A DNA stretch of 64,000 nucleotides, taken from the NCBI RefSeq assembly GCF_000527035.1, contig NZ_AZUK01000001.1:1810001-1874000 (forward strand), given 5' to 3'. Source of the stretch: Tolumonas lignilytica. Lineage in GTDB: Bacteria; Pseudomonadota; Gammaproteobacteria; Enterobacterales; Aeromonadaceae. Of this stretch, positions 10,346 through 22,405 are shown piece after piece. How positions within the stretch are numbered: position 1 is the stretch's first letter; each line of letters opens with the position of its first letter. The notes beneath the pieces were generated by a model. It did not search any database. It had not been told where the DNA came from and worked only from the letters and a program-made list of their open reading frames with translations. Position numbers and translations under genes: made by a program.

Positions 10346-12108
10346 TTCACTTTCCGAAAGAGATAGTTTCCACGGATTTTTCGCCACAGCCCAAACACAT
10401 CAGTTTTCGGAAAAATAGCGATACGGCGGATGGCCCATTTATCCTGGTGCATAGCCAGCGGGCCAGAGTTGGTGGCGACCGCGAATTGATAGCCGCTGTC
10501 GGCGACGATCTGTTTGCTGGTTTCGTTATAGTCGCCGTAAGGATAGGCGAACGTCGTCAGCGGATGGCCGAGTAACTGTTCGAGTTGTTGTTTATTCTCT
10601 GTAATTTGACGACGTTGTTCATCGTCATTCAGTTGACTGAGACGTGGGTGGGTCAGAGTATGCCCGCCTATTTCGACATGACCACTGGCAGCGAGTGTTT
10701 TCAGTTCATCGCGGGTCATCAGCGATACGGGGCGATCCGGATTTTCGCTGACGTCGACGTCCCAGCGGTTGTGATCTTCACCGGTGACGGCGAACACCAC
10801 GGCTTTGAAATTATATTTCTGCAACAACGGCAACATCAGTGTCAGGTTATCGCGGTAACCATCATCGACGGTGATGATGACGAATTTCTTGCCCGGCTGT
10901 AAGCGGTGGATAAAACCGTGCGTAGCCAGATCCTGAAAGGTCAGCGTCTCATAACCAAGGCGTTGCAGCAGTTTGAAATGCTTCTCCAGCATGTCGACGG
11001 GCAGCCAGGTGCCATGCACGCCTTTCTCGCTGTCATGCTGAATGAAACGGTGATACATGATCACTGGGACTTCGCGTTGCCGGGTATAGATGTAGGCATC
11101 CTGATAGACGCTTTCCAGAGCCGCAACGACGCTGTCGAGCTGGTATTCGCGCTGGATCTGCTGACAGACGACGGGGTCGCTTTGTCGCAGCAGAACACCT
11201 CGTGTGAGTTCGTTTTTCAGCGCAGGAAAATCGATATCGAGATCTTTCGGGCCGATGTCACCGAAATTACTGGCCAGTGCCTGTGGCAGATTTTCTGCCG
11301 TAATGATGCCAATTGCTTTGGCCTCACCGATCGCCAGGGTTGGTCGCCCGCAAAGCAGGGCTTCCATGGCAACCCGACCGGCGCCGATCACCAGATCGGC
11401 CTGTTGCATGCGGGCGGGAATGTCCTGTACGTATCCGACGAAGGCGACTTGGTTCTGGAAACGGGCAAAACGCTCCGTCACCTGACTGCCGCTGATCACC
11501 TGCACCTGATACCGTTCCAGATCGATGACCTCATCCAGCAGACGATAGCAGACATCGCCTTTGGGACCGGTGAGTCGGCCGACGATCATGATCAGCGGCT
11601 TGTCATTTTGCGGTGGTGCGATAGCGGTGAATTTATCGGTTTCGATACCATTGCGGATCACCTGTATTTTGTCGGCCGCTACGCCGAGGGAATCGATCAG
11701 CTGCTGCTTGATGTCTTCGCAGACGGCCACTGCCGCATAACCCAGGGCATGGAATGCCTTGCGGGAGGCATGGACCGGCTGGCGGCCATGGACGGTGGTG
11801 ATCATCGGGGTGCCAGTCAGTTTGCAGGCGACATAACTGCTCCACCCGGCAGCGCGACTGTGGGCGTGCACGAGCTGGATGTGATGCTTTTTGATCAACC
11901 AGATGAGATAGGCCACATGCCAGAAACGGCGCGGAATGCTGCGTTTGTTAAAGCGCAGCTTGAAGTAGCGTCCTTTCGTCGGTTTGGTCAGCGTATCGGA
12001 TACGAAAAAGACCTGATGGCCTTTTTCGATCAGTTTGTCACCGATGGTAGTGGCATAGACTTCCGCCCCAGTTACTTCTAACTGGGAGAGGGCCATCAGG
12101 ATATTCAT
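10342..12108 (-). CDS. wahA: Bifunctional glycosyltransferase (GT4)-polysaccharide deacetylase fusion, WahA-like
   Basis: 588 aa with two domains. Residues 1-340 are a GT4 glycosyltransferase: MNILMALSQLEVTGAEVY N-terminus, VHAHSRAAGW near 80, IRNGIETDKF near 151, and a C-terminal AMEALLCGRPTLAIGEA segment. Residues 348-588 are a NodB-type polysaccharide deacetylase: MYHRF, TVDDGYRDN at 413-421 with metal ligand D416, and GGHTLTHPRL with H483 and H487. The same fusion is known in Aeromonas WahA, which adds GlcNAc to the core and deacetylates it to GlcN. That activity is inferred here. It begins the minus-strand unit with waaL and the GT9 gene, about 40 bp after hldD. A 391-aa antisense frame on the plus strand is a shadow. 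Confidence 0.85.
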   Translation of the reverse strand: MNILMALSQLEVTGAEVYATTIGDKLIEKGHQVFFVSDTLTKPTKGRYFKLRFNKRSIPRRFWHVAYLIWLIKKHHIQLVHAHSRAAGWSSYVACKLTGTPMITTVHGRQPVHASRKAFHALGYAAVAVCEDIKQQLIDSLGVAADKIQVIRNGIETDKFTAIAPPQNDKPLIMIVGRLTGPKGDVCYRLLDEVIDLERYQVQVISGSQVTERFARFQNQVAFVGYVQDIPARMQQADLVIGAGRVAMEALLCGRPTLAIGEAKAIGIITAENLPQALASNFGDIGPKDLDIDFPALKNELTRGVLLRQSDPVVCQQIQREYQLDSVVAALESVYQDAYIYTRQREVPVIMYHRFIQHDSEKGVHGTWLPVDMLEKHFKLLQRLGYETLTFQDLATHGFIHRLQPGKKFVIITVDDGYRDNLTLMLPLLQKYNFKAVVFAVTGEDHNRWDVDVSENPDRPVSLMTRDELKTLAASGHVEIGGHTLTHPRLSQLNDDEQRRQITENKQQLEQLLGHPLTTFAYPYGDYNETSKQIVADSGYQFAVATNSGPLAMHQDKWAIRRIAIFPKTDVFGLWRKIRGNYLFRKVK

Positions 12109-12150
12109 GTATCAACCTCGCAAAGCGGGGCCTGAGACCCCCGAACCGCT

Positions 12151-13104
12151 TTATTTATTCAACCACGCCATGTAGGCGGCAACGCCTTCGGCCACGGTAC
12201 GGAACTGGACATCACAGCCCGTGGCGCGCAGCTTGGTCAGATCGGCCTGGGTATAACTCTGATAACGACCTTTCAGGTGATCCGGGAACGGGATGTATTC
12301 AATTTCCCCTTTACCGTGATATTTGACGACCGCTTCGGCGACATTCTGGAAGGGCTCGCCACGACCGGTACCACAGTTGAAGATACCGGATTTTTCCGGG
12401 TGATTCAGGAACCACAACACGACCTTGGCCACATCTTCGACATAGACGAAGTCGCGGGTCTGACCGCCGTTCGGGAAGCCGTCACAGCCTTCGAACAGTT
12501 TGACGTTTTCGCCCTTCAGCACCTGATTGTTCAGATGGAAAGCGACGCTGGCCATGCTGCCTTTGTGCTGCTCGCGCGGACCATAGACGTTGAAGTATTT
12601 CAGGCCGACGATCTGGCAGTCGGTTTCCGGCATGATACGACGCACATATTCATCAAACAGGAACTTGGAATAACCGTAGACGTTCAGCGGCTGTTCAAAG
12701 CGGCGATCTTCGATAAAGTTGTCGTTGCGACCACCGTAGGTTGCCGCAGAGGAGGCGTAAATGAACTGCACGCCATATTCAAGACAGTAATGCAGCAGGT
12801 CTTTGGAGTATTCGTAGTTCACATCCATGACGAACTTGCCGTTCCACTCGGTTGTTGCGGAGCAGGCGCCCTGATGCAGAATGGCACTGATGCCACCCCA
12901 TTCCTCAAAATGGTCACCGGAAACGATGCGGGCAATAAACTCGTCTTTGTCGATGTAATCGGCAATGTCTAAATCGACCAGATTGACGAACTTGGTACCG
13001 TCGGTCAGATCGTCAACCACCACGATGTCTTTCCGACCGGCTTGGTTCAATGCTTTTACCAGATTACTGCCGATAAAACCGGCGCCACCAGTTACGATGA
13101 TCAT
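12151..13104 (-). CDS. hldD: ADP-L-glycero-D-manno-heptose 6-epimerase
   Basis: A 317-aa short-chain dehydrogenase/epimerase family enzyme. It has the Rossmann motif GGAGFIG at residues 6-12 and the catalytic YxxxK as [10 protein letters not shown] (Y143, K147). Sequence and length are close to E. coli HldD (310 aa). It converts ADP-D-glycero-D-manno-heptose to the L-glycero form, the donor used by all the GT9 enzymes in this locus. It is the promoter-proximal gene of the minus-strand hldD-wahA-waaL-GT9 run, and the 72-bp gap after malK2 probably holds its promoter. Confidence 0.96.
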   Translation of the reverse strand: MIIVTGGAGFIGSNLVKALNQAGRKDIVVVDDLTDGTKFVNLVDLDIADYIDKDEFIARIVSGDHFEEWGGISAILHQGACSATTEWNGKFVMDVNYEYSKDLLHYCLEYGVQFIYASSAATYGGRNDNFIEDRRFEQPLNVYGYSKFLFDEYVRRIMPETDCQIVGLKYFNVYGPREQHKGSMASVAFHLNNQVLKGENVKLFEGCDGFPNGGQTRDFVYVEDVAKVVLWFLNHPEKSGIFNCGTGRGEPFQNVAEAVVKYHGKGEIEYIPFPDHLKGRYQSYTQADLTKLRATGCDVQFRTVAEGVAAYMAWLNK

Positions 13105-13176
13105 GTGCTATCGCCTCGCAGACGTTATCTAATGTTGTTCAGTTTCCACTGAGATTATGCGGGTAGTTTACCATAT

Positions 13177-14313
13177 TTAACGATCGCTGCAGTTTGTTCT
13201 GTCAGCGACGCCGGGTTCCGGATGCAAACGTGTGCAGGCGCGTCCGTCGGCGTGGAACAGATGACAGCGCGTGGCCGGCAAACCGACCTGATAAGCGGTG
13301 CCTTCAACGACTTCGGCCACATCGTGATGACGGTAAACCAGCGGTGTTTCTAATCCGTTCAGTAACAGATGAATGTGCGTTTCATTGCCGAGTTGTTCGA
13401 CGACCTGAATTTCACCGGACAGGTGATGTTCGGCTTTTTCGGCATCCAGTAAGTGTTCGGGGCGAACACCCAGGATCATCTCATCACCGGCCGTGACGCT
13501 GGTGCCGTCGACGGGCAGCCAAAGCAGGGTTTGACCGTCCAGTTCAACTTGCACCCGCTCTTTTTCTGCCGCTTTGACCGTGACCGGTAAAAAATTCATT
13601 TTCGGGGAACCGATAAAACCGGCCACAAAACGATTGGTGGGGTAGTGATAGAGCTCCAGCGGAGTGCCCACCTGGGACACCTGGCCACCATCCAATACGA
13701 CGATTTGGTGGGCCAGTGTCATGGCTTCAACCTGATCGTGGGTGACATAAATCATGGTGCAGCCCAAGCGTTTGTGCAGCTTGGCCAGCTCGATACGCAT
13801 CTGTACCCGCAGCGCAGCATCGAGGTTGGAAAGCGGTTCATCCAGCAGGAAGACATGCGGCTCGGCCACCAGTGTCCGGCCGATCGCGACGCGTTGCCGC
13901 TGACCGCCGGAGAGTGCTTTGGGTTGCCGTTCCAGCAAATGATCTAATTGCAGAATTTCAGCGGCCTGCTGTACGCGCTGGGCAATTTCGAGCTTGTTGG
14001 TGCCGGCCAGTTTCAGGCCAAACGACATGTTGTCGGCCACCGACAGGTGCGGGTAGAGCGCATAGGATTGAAACACCATGCCGACACCGCGTTCGGCGGG
14101 CGGGATGTCATTCATGCGCTGTTCGCCGATAAACAGATCGCCGGAGGTAATGTCTTCCAATCCGGCAATCATGCGTAACAGGGTGGATTTACCACAGCCA
14201 GATGGGCCAACGAAGACGACGAATTCGCCGTCGTTGATGGTGAGATTAATATCTTTGGAGATGGCGTTCTCGCCAAAAGTTTTGCAGACATTACGCAGGG
14301 TTACACCCGCCAT
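13177..14313 (-). CDS. malK: Maltose/maltodextrin ABC transporter ATPase, second copy
   Basis: 378 aa. The ABC ATPase domain has Walker [10 protein letters not shown] (36-44), Q-loop near 80, signature LSGGQRQR near 134 and Walker [11 protein letters not shown]. It is followed by the MalK-type regulatory domain (about 235-370), which in E. coli contacts MalT and IIA-Glc. The first 60 residues are almost identical to the other MalK in this window (16713-17822), with differences concentrated in the C-terminal domain and tail. It is the last gene of malK-lamB-malM-malK. It could be a functional duplicate for MalFG, a specialised regulator-binding form, or an ATPase for another CUT1 sugar transporter. 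Confidence 0.9.
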   Translation of the reverse strand: MAGVTLRNVCKTFGENAISKDINLTINDGEFVVFVGPSGCGKSTLLRMIAGLEDITSGDLFIGEQRMNDIPPAERGVGMVFQSYALYPHLSVADNMSFGLKLAGTNKLEIAQRVQQAAEILQLDHLLERQPKALSGGQRQRVAIGRTLVAEPHVFLLDEPLSNLDAALRVQMRIELAKLHKRLGCTMIYVTHDQVEAMTLAHQIVVLDGGQVSQVGTPLELYHYPTNRFVAGFIGSPKMNFLPVTVKAAEKERVQVELDGQTLLWLPVDGTSVTAGDEMILGVRPEHLLDAEKAEHHLSGEIQVVEQLGNETHIHLLLNGLETPLVYRHHDVAEVVEGTAYQVGLPATRCHLFHADGRACTRLHPEPGVADRTNCSDR

Positions 14314-14433
14314 ACCAGACTCCTTTTACGACGTGTTGCTGCTGGTTAAGGTCAGACAGTGTGCCTGTAGTTGTCGCTAGAGGAAATCGTGAAAGCATTT
14401 TTTTGCGAGGTTTAAAGGTTTTTGGCAGAGGAA

Positions 14434-14456
14434 TGGCCTGATATTGCATCAGGCCA
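14434..14456 (-). other. Stem-loop in the malM-malK intergenic gap
   Basis: TGGCCTGAT and ATCAGGCCA form a perfect 9-bp stem with a 5-nt loop, directly after the malM stop on the minus strand. There is no T-run after it, so it looks more like an mRNA-processing or 3'-stabilising hairpin than a complete terminator. Confidence 0.6.
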
Positions 14457-14463
14457 GGAAAGC

Positions 14464-15333
14464 TTATTTGCGGGGCTGGATACTGTTGACAAAGGTTGGT
14501 CGTGCGCTTTTCGAACCAAGGTGTTCGGCTTCTTCCACTAACGTCATGGCTCGGGTCATGTCGCCTTTCGTGACAGCTTGTTTGATCTGTTGATTGAAAT
14601 AGGCTTCTGTTTCCGGCAACAGGGCGGTGGTCGCTGGTGCGACGCTGGTGGACGTTGCCACTGGCACCGCTGTGGCAACGTCGGTCGGGTTGCTGCCAAT
14701 GGTCACGGCGTCATTATTGCGTTCGGTGGTGACCCGCAGGCTCAGTTTTCCTTGGGTTGAATGCTGGGCAATCGGATCAGGAATATTAGGCGGTTGGTTC
14801 CCGGTGGCCTTGGCATAGGCTTTGGCGGCTCCTTCCAGCGAAGTGGTTTTGCTTAAATCTTGCGGGGTGGTGTAAATCAGCAGATAAATATTTTTTTGTC
14901 CGGGGGCTGGTGCCAGTTTAATGGTGCCTTCCAGTCGATCGCCGGTAAACAGCGAGGCAGGCTGATAGCTGAACTGATTACTGGAGTAAAACGCGGCAGG
15001 TTGTTGTTGCTGATCCAGCACCAGAATATTGGGCGCAAACACTTGCTTGTTGTCGATTAGGCTGCGCAGCCGCAGGGTCAGGGTGCCGTGATCGGCGGGG
15101 AGTTGCAGCGCCAGCACGTTGCCACTGATCTGATTCAGCGCCATGCTCTGGCCTGCGGTATCCATGTCAAATTCGGTATTTTTACCGGCGGGCAGCGTTT
15201 GCCAGTGAATGGCTTGTAACTGTGTTGCCGTGATAGCCGGTGCGGTGGAGACGTTATCTTCTGTGGCGGAAACAGGGAGTGCCAGGCTACCCAGCGTAAA
15301 CGAGATCAGGAATGCAAGCGTGGTGTATTTCAT
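14464..15333 (-). CDS. malM: Maltose operon periplasmic protein MalM
   Basis: 289 aa with a Sec signal peptide (MKYTTLAFLISFTLGSLALP..., cleavage after about residue 23). The middle part matches the MalM family, including PGQKNIYLLIYTTPQDL and a following segment with AKAYAKATGN and PDPIAQHS. The family's biochemical role is unknown; it is periplasmic and part of the maltose regulon. A run rich in Ala/Thr/Val at about 215-240 looks like a flexible linker before a short helical C-terminus with TRAMTLVEEAE. The order malK-lamB-malM is as in E. coli. Confidence 0.93.
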   Translation of the reverse strand: MKYTTLAFLISFTLGSLALPVSATEDNVSTAPAITATQLQAIHWQTLPAGKNTEFDMDTAGQSMALNQISGNVLALQLPADHGTLTLRLRSLIDNKQVFAPNILVLDQQQQPAAFYSSNQFSYQPASLFTGDRLEGTIKLAPAPGQKNIYLLIYTTPQDLSKTTSLEGAAKAYAKATGNQPPNIPDPIAQHSTQGKLSLRVTTERNNDAVTIGSNPTDVATAVPVATSTSVAPATTALLPETEAYFNQQIKQAVTKGDMTRAMTLVEEAEHLGSKSARPTFVNSIQPRK

Positions 15334-15369
15334 AACAGCGACCTTATATCAGACGATAACAAAACAAAT

Positions 15370-15391
15370 CGCCGGCTCAACCGAGCCGGCG
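15370..15391 (-). other. GC-rich stem-loop between lamB and malM (attenuator candidate)
   Basis: CGCCGGCTC and GAGCCGGCG form a perfect 9-bp GC stem with a 4-nt loop. On the minus strand it is followed by ATTTGTTTTG, a weak U-rich tail. It lies 9 bp after the lamB stop. It could partially terminate transcription or protect lamB mRNA from 3' decay, giving more LamB than MalM. Confidence 0.65.
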
Positions 15392-15399
15392 TTGAACTA

Positions 15400-17822
<2,423 letters not shown>

Positions 17823-18270
17823 GAGTTACTCCTTACCACTACTACCACTGAACCGTTCCGCATTGCCTGTGCAACCGGATTACTGACTGAGATGCATAGT
17901 GAGGCGTGTTGACGAGGACGAAATCCTCCGGTGGAGTACTTTTTTGAGGGGGATGAGATGGGTGGAGGAGGTTGGAGGAAAACCCGGAGGGGAGCGCGAG
18001 GACAACGAAATATTGTGAGGCTGACCTCAATCTCGATACGCATTTTTGTTGCGCCAGCGCACAAAATCTATGGTTGTGTCGACTGGGTCACATAAAACGG
18101 GGGGAGGGGCGTAGAGAGGAGGAGGATGCTGGACTAGCTACGCCATTGCAGACTGTGTACCGCTGCCGGAAGAGAATGAGTCATCCCCTGTGCTCAGTGA
18201 CAGTGATTAACACACTTTTCCGCCACATTTATCCATGCGAAGTGTTATGCCATTCAAGAAGGACGTGACA
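17823..18270. promoter_or_regulatory. Divergent malK/malE control region with multiple MalT boxes
   Basis: A 448-bp gap between divergent malK and malE. Compared with the MalT box GGGGA(T/G)GAGG, I see plus-strand GGGGATGAGA (17949-17958), GTGGAGGAGG (17962-17971) and GAGGAGGAGG (18116-18125), a G-rich stretch at 18099-18109, and minus-strand GGGGATGACT (18179-18188). TGTGA-N6-CCTCA at 18014-18029 is a possible CRP half-matched site. The clustering resembles the E. coli malEp-malKp nucleoprotein arrangement. Exact promoters cannot be fixed by eye, and no coding sequence is supported here. Confidence 0.8.
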
Positions 18271-19452
18271 ATGAAAAAGATAAAAACCCTGGCCCTGACC
18301 GCGTTAGCCGCTCTGGTGATTTCAGCTCCGGCCATGGCCAAGCTGCAGGAAGGAAAACTGGTTATCTGGATCAACGGTGACAAAGGTTACAACGGTCTGG
18401 CAGAAGTCGGTAAGAAATTTGAGCAGGATACGGGCGTTCCGGTAGTGGTGGAACATCCAGACAAGATGGAAGAGAAATATCCACAGGTTGCAGCTTCTGG
18501 TGATGGTCCGGATATCGTGTTCTGGGCTCACGACCGTTTTGGCGGTTATGCGCAATCTGGTCTGCTGGCTGAAGTTCATCCTTCCAAAGAGTTGAGAGCT
18601 AAAATGTTCCCATTCACATGGGATGCCGTTCGCTTTAATGGCAAGCTGATTGGTTATCCGGTCGCCGTAGAAGCGCTGTCGCTGATTTACAACAAAGATC
18701 TGATCAAGACACCGCCAAAAACCTGGGAAGAAATTCCTGCTTTAGATAAAGAACTGCGTGCGAAAGGCAAGAGTGCCATCATGTGGAACCTGCAGGAACC
18801 TTACTTCTCCTGGCCGCTGCTGGCTGCGGACGGTGGTTATGCCTTCAAGGCCACTTCCAGTGGTTATGACGCGAAGAATGTGGGTGTGAACAATGCGGGT
18901 GCACAAGCCGGTCTGCAATTCATTGTGGATATGGTGAAAAACAAACACATCTCTGCTGACGTGGATTACTCCATCGCCGATGCGGCCTTCAACAAAGGTG
19001 AAACCGCGATGACCATCAATGGTCCGTGGGCGTGGAGCAACTCCGACAAGAGCGGTATCCACTATGGCGTTGCTCAGTTACCAACTTTCAAAGGCAAACC
19101 ATCGAAGGCTTTCGTCGGTGTGTTGACGGCCGGTATCAACTCTGCCAGCCCGAACAAAGATCTGGCGACCGAGTTCTTGGAAAATTATCTGCTGACCGAC
19201 CAAGGTCTGGATCAGGTGAACAAGGACAAACCACTCGGCGCGGTTTCTCTGATGTCTTATCAGAAGAAACTGGAAGCGGACCCACGCATTGCGGCCACCA
19301 TGGCCAACGCGCGTGAAGGTGAAATCATGCCTAACATTCCGCAGATGACCGCGTTCTGGTATGCCGAGAAAAACGCAATCGTCAATGCGACAGCTGGTCG
19401 TCAGTCAGTGAAAGCCGCATTGGATGAAGTTGCAAAACAAATGACGAAGTAA
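18271..19452 (+). CDS. malE: Maltose/maltodextrin-binding periplasmic protein MalE
   Basis: 393 aa from the ATG at 18271, preceded by AAGAAGG. The start at 18235 would place extra charged residues before the signal peptide. The signal is [20 protein letters not shown]..., cleaved at AMA before [20 protein letters not shown], very close to E. coli mature MalE. Later family blocks include [20 protein letters not shown] and a C-terminal [14 protein letters not shown] with the aromatic FWYA segment. It is the soluble receptor delivering maltodextrins to MalFGK2. It is the first gene of malEFG and is followed by a stem-loop that probably raises its level over malF. Confidence 0.97.
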   Translation: MKKIKTLALTALAALVISAPAMAKLQEGKLVIWINGDKGYNGLAEVGKKFEQDTGVPVVVEHPDKMEEKYPQVAASGDGPDIVFWAHDRFGGYAQSGLLAEVHPSKELRAKMFPFTWDAVRFNGKLIGYPVAVEALSLIYNKDLIKTPPKTWEEIPALDKELRAKGKSAIMWNLQEPYFSWPLLAADGGYAFKATSSGYDAKNVGVNNAGAQAGLQFIVDMVKNKHISADVDYSIADAAFNKGETAMTINGPWAWSNSDKSGIHYGVAQLPTFKGKPSKAFVGVLTAGINSASPNKDLATEFLENYLLTDQGLDQVNKDKPLGAVSLMSYQKKLEADPRIAATMANAREGEIMPNIPQMTAFWYAEKNAIVNATAGRQSVKAALDEVAKQMTK

Positions 19453-19479
19453 TATCCCCGCTCGTCAGTAGTCGTAAAA

Positions 19480-19499
19480 GAGGGCGGGCTGCCGCCCTC
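19480..19499 (+). other. Stem-loop between malE and malF
   Basis: GAGGGCGG and CCGCCCTC form a perfect 8-bp stem with a GCTG loop, 27 bp after the malE stop. No T-run follows. In E. coli the malE-malF gap holds REP sequences that stabilise malE mRNA; this hairpin sits in the same place and may do the same job. Confidence 0.65.
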
Positions 19500-19523
19500 A
19501 GTTGTAATTAGACGGAGTGTCTC

Positions 19524-21110
19524 ATGCAGTTATCTGTTGCCCATCCCACTCCGCCGCGCCTGCCACAGAATCAGAAGTGGTGGCGCAGCGCGATGTTTAC
19601 CCGTTCGTTACTTGGCCTGGTGGCTGTGCTGAATGGCTATTTAATTGTGCAGATGTACGCGCAGCGCGAATATCTGTTTGCGATGTTGACGTTACTGTTG
19701 GTTGGAACCGGCTTGTATCTGTTTGCCAGTCGCAAAGCTTACTCGTGGCGTTATGTCTATCCGGGTCTGGTGGGCATGGGGCTGTTCGTACTGTTTCCGT
19801 TGTTTTGCACAATCGGTATCGCCTTCACCAACTTCAGTGCCGTGCATCAACTTAGCTTTGAACGGGCTCAGACTGTGCTGCTACAGCGCCAGTTCCAGAG
19901 CGGCAACACCGTGAATTTTAACCTGCTGGGCAGTGATGGCCACTGGCAACTGCAACTGCAGGATGACGCGCATCAGCAAGTCTTGTTATCGGCGCCGTTT
20001 GCGCTGGACAAGCAACCACAGCGCTTAACGATGGTGCCGCAAACCGCGGATGCCGGTTTAAGCAAAGCACCGTTGAAAGTGATCACCAAAAACCGTCAGG
20101 CACTGGGCCAACTGACTGCCGTGATGCCGGATGGCAGCGAGCTGGTGATGAGTTCATTACGGGAATTTTCCGGCATCAAGCCGCTGTACAATCTGCAAAG
20201 CGATGGTCGTGGGTTGTTGAATAACCAGACCGGCGTGCTCTATCTGCCAAACAATGCGACCGGTTTTTATCAGGCGGTCGATGCCAAGGGACAATGGGTT
20301 AACGATGCACGTCTGAGCCCTGGCTACACCGTGAATATTGGTTGGGCTAACTTCCTGCGCGTATTGCAAGATAAAGGCATCCAGCAGCCGTTCATTAAAA
20401 TCTTTATCTGGACGGTGTTGTTTGCCAGCTTAACCGTGCTGTTTACGCTGGCGGTGGGCATGGTGCTGGCCTGTCTGGTGCAGTGGCAGCCGTTGAAAGG
20501 CAAGGCGGTGTATCGGTTACTGCTGATCCTGCCGTATGCGGTGCCCGGCTTTATCTCGATTCTGATTTTCAAAGGGTTGTTCAACCAGAGCTTTGGTGAA
20601 ATCAACATGCTGTTGCAGCAGATGTTTGGTATCAAGCCGGAGTGGTTCACCAATCCGATGTTGGCCAAGGCCATGATCCTGATCGTCAACGTCTGGCTGG
20701 GTTATCCGTACATGATGATCCTATGTATGGGGCTGTTGAAGGCGATCCCGGATGACCTGTATGAAGCGTCAGCGCTGGATGGCGCGACCCCAGGGCAGAA
20801 CTTCTTCCGCATCACGCTGCCGCTGCTGATCAAACCGCTGACACCGCTGCTGATTGCTTGCTTTGCCTTTAACTTCAATAACTTTGTGTTGATTCAGTTG
20901 TTGACCAATGGTGGCCCGAACATGCTGGGCACCAGCACGCCGGCCGGTAATACCGATCTGTTGGTGAGCTACACCTACCGTATCGCGTTTGAAGGCAGTG
21001 GCGGACAGGATTTCGGTCTGGCTGCCGCGATTGCGACGTTGATTTTCCTGCTGGTCGGTGCGTTGGCTGTGCTGAACCTGAAAGCCAGCAAGTTAAGTGT
21101 GGAACAATAA
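19524..21110 (+). CDS. malF: Maltose/maltodextrin ABC transporter permease MalF
   Basis: 528 aa (E. coli MalF is 514). N-terminal transmembrane segments lie near residues 25-100, followed by a large hydrophilic periplasmic P2 loop of about 170 residues characteristic of MalF. A C-terminal BPD_transp_1 domain contains the EAA motif [20 protein letters not shown], which docks on MalK. The late segment [20 protein letters not shown] matches the family. It forms the translocation pore with MalG. It lies between malE and malG, with only 11 bp to malG. Confidence 0.96.
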   Translation: MQLSVAHPTPPRLPQNQKWWRSAMFTRSLLGLVAVLNGYLIVQMYAQREYLFAMLTLLLVGTGLYLFASRKAYSWRYVYPGLVGMGLFVLFPLFCTIGIAFTNFSAVHQLSFERAQTVLLQRQFQSGNTVNFNLLGSDGHWQLQLQDDAHQQVLLSAPFALDKQPQRLTMVPQTADAGLSKAPLKVITKNRQALGQLTAVMPDGSELVMSSLREFSGIKPLYNLQSDGRGLLNNQTGVLYLPNNATGFYQAVDAKGQWVNDARLSPGYTVNIGWANFLRVLQDKGIQQPFIKIFIWTVLFASLTVLFTLAVGMVLACLVQWQPLKGKAVYRLLLILPYAVPGFISILIFKGLFNQSFGEINMLLQQMFGIKPEWFTNPMLAKAMILIVNVWLGYPYMMILCMGLLKAIPDDLYEASALDGATPGQNFFRITLPLLIKPLTPLLIACFAFNFNNFVLIQLLTNGGPNMLGTSTPAGNTDLLVSYTYRIAFEGSGGQDFGLAAAIATLIFLLVGALAVLNLKASKLSVEQ

Positions 21111-21121
21111 GGAGCTGTTGT

Positions 21122-22012
21122 ATGGCTATCGTTCAAACCAAAGCATTACGTTATCGCCTGTGGGCTGCCCACGCCGGATTGGGATGCTTTATCGCCTTGA
21201 TCATGTTCCCCTTGCTGATGGTCATTGCCATCTCCCTGCGTAGCGGTAACTTTGCGACCGGGGAGCTGATCCCGTCCCATCCGTCACTGGAGCATTGGAA
21301 GCTGGCGCTGGGTTTCAGCGTCACCAATCCGGACGGTTCGGTCACGCCGCCACCTTTCCCGGTGCTGCTGTGGCTGTGGAACTCGGTCAAGGTGGCGTTT
21401 GTCACCGCGACCGGCATCGTGACCTTGTCCACCACCTGTGCCTATGCCTTCGCCCGCATGAAATTCCGTGGCAAGAGTGCGCTGCTGAAAGGGATGCTGA
21501 TTTTCCAGATGTTCCCGGCGGTGCTGTCGCTGGTGGCGTTGTATGCCTTGTTTGATCGCATCGGCCAGTACATTCCGTTTCTGGGCCTGAACACGCACGG
21601 CGGGCTGATTTTCGCCTACCTGGGCGGCATCGCCCTGCATGTCTGGACCATCAAAGGCTATTTCGAGACCATCGATGGCTCGCTGGAAGAGGCCGCTGCA
21701 CTGGATGGTGCAACCCCGTGGCAGGCATTCCGTCTGGTGCTGTTACCGTTGTCGGTGCCAATCCTGGCGGTGGTGTTCATTCTCTCCTTCATCGGTGCCG
21801 TCACCGAGGTGCCGATTGCTTCGCTGCTGTTGCGTGACGTCGACAGCTATACGCTGGCGGTGGGCATGCAGCAGTATCTTTATCCGCAGAACTATCTGTG
21901 GGGTGATTTTGCGGCAGCGGCAGTGTTATCAGCAATCCCCATTACGGTGGTATTCCTGCTGGCACAACGCTGGTTGGTCGGTGGTCTGACAGCGGGAGGT
22001 GTCAAAGGGTAA
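21122..22012 (+). CDS. malG: Maltose/maltodextrin ABC transporter permease MalG
   Basis: 296 aa, the usual length for MalG. About six transmembrane segments and the EAA motif [20 protein letters not shown] in the cytoplasmic loop are present, with [10 protein letters not shown] at the C-terminus as in E. coli. It pairs with MalF. AAGGAGC lies just upstream of the ATG, 11 bp after malF, so the two are co-transcribed. A strong terminator follows. Confidence 0.96.
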   Translation: MAIVQTKALRYRLWAAHAGLGCFIALIMFPLLMVIAISLRSGNFATGELIPSHPSLEHWKLALGFSVTNPDGSVTPPPFPVLLWLWNSVKVAFVTATGIVTLSTTCAYAFARMKFRGKSALLKGMLIFQMFPAVLSLVALYALFDRIGQYIPFLGLNTHGGLIFAYLGGIALHVWTIKGYFETIDGSLEEAAALDGATPWQAFRLVLLPLSVPILAVVFILSFIGAVTEVPIASLLLRDVDSYTLAVGMQQYLYPQNYLWGDFAAAAVLSAIPITVVFLLAQRWLVGGLTAGGVKG

Positions 22013-22072
22013 TTCAGTTTCTTTATGGTTGTGTTCATTAATCTTTCCTTGTTTTGACGGAGCTTATTTCCG

Positions 22073-22101
22073 AATGCCAGTCTGATGACTGGCATTTTTT
22101 T
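22073..22101 (+). terminator. Rho-independent terminator of malEFG
   Basis: AATGCCAGTC and GACTGGCATT form a perfect 10-bp stem with loop TGAT, followed by TTTTT. It ends the malEFG transcript 61 bp after malG. Confidence 0.93.
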
Positions 22102-22405
22102 AAATGCAGGTGATTTCATTCAGCGATAAATATTAACTTCAAATTTTTATTGGTTATTTCTGTCAGAGATTTGAATTTAATAAACACACAACAGGGAGGT
22201 CTTTAAAAGGAAATAAATAATATGAACATCACGGAAAATTAATTTTCAGATTTTCCATGAGGGACGTCATGCCGTTTTGCGCCAGTTGTTTGAGCAATAA
22301 ACAAACATCTCTGATATCAACACGTGCGCGGATGTCTATTCATTGCGTTGTTTGTCGGTTGATATGGGGAGAAATAGCAATAACCAAACAATGCGAGTGA
22401 AAATA
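22102..22405 (+). promoter_or_regulatory. Leader region of the isoamylase gene, AT-rich, no recognised operator
   Basis: About 300 bp between the malEFG terminator and the isoamylase start. It is markedly AT-rich compared with its neighbours and must hold the isoamylase promoter. I looked for the MalT box GGGGA(T/G)GAGG on both strands and found no convincing copy; CAGGGAGGTC near 22191 is the nearest. No open frame here is supported. Confidence 0.45.

Noticed and set aside
10906-12081. A 391-aa plus-strand open frame
   Set aside because: It lies antisense to the GT4 part of the WahA-like gene, has no ribosome site or recognisable domain, and is explained by codon bias of the real gene.
12117-12150. 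AAGCGG/CCGCTT pairing between hldD and the WahA-like gene as a terminator
   Set aside because: The stem is only 6 bp, competing pairings exist and no T-run follows; the genes are probably co-transcribed.
18071-18093. TGTGT-N8-TCACA in the malK/malE region as a CRP site
   Set aside because: The half-sites are 8 nt apart instead of the required 6.
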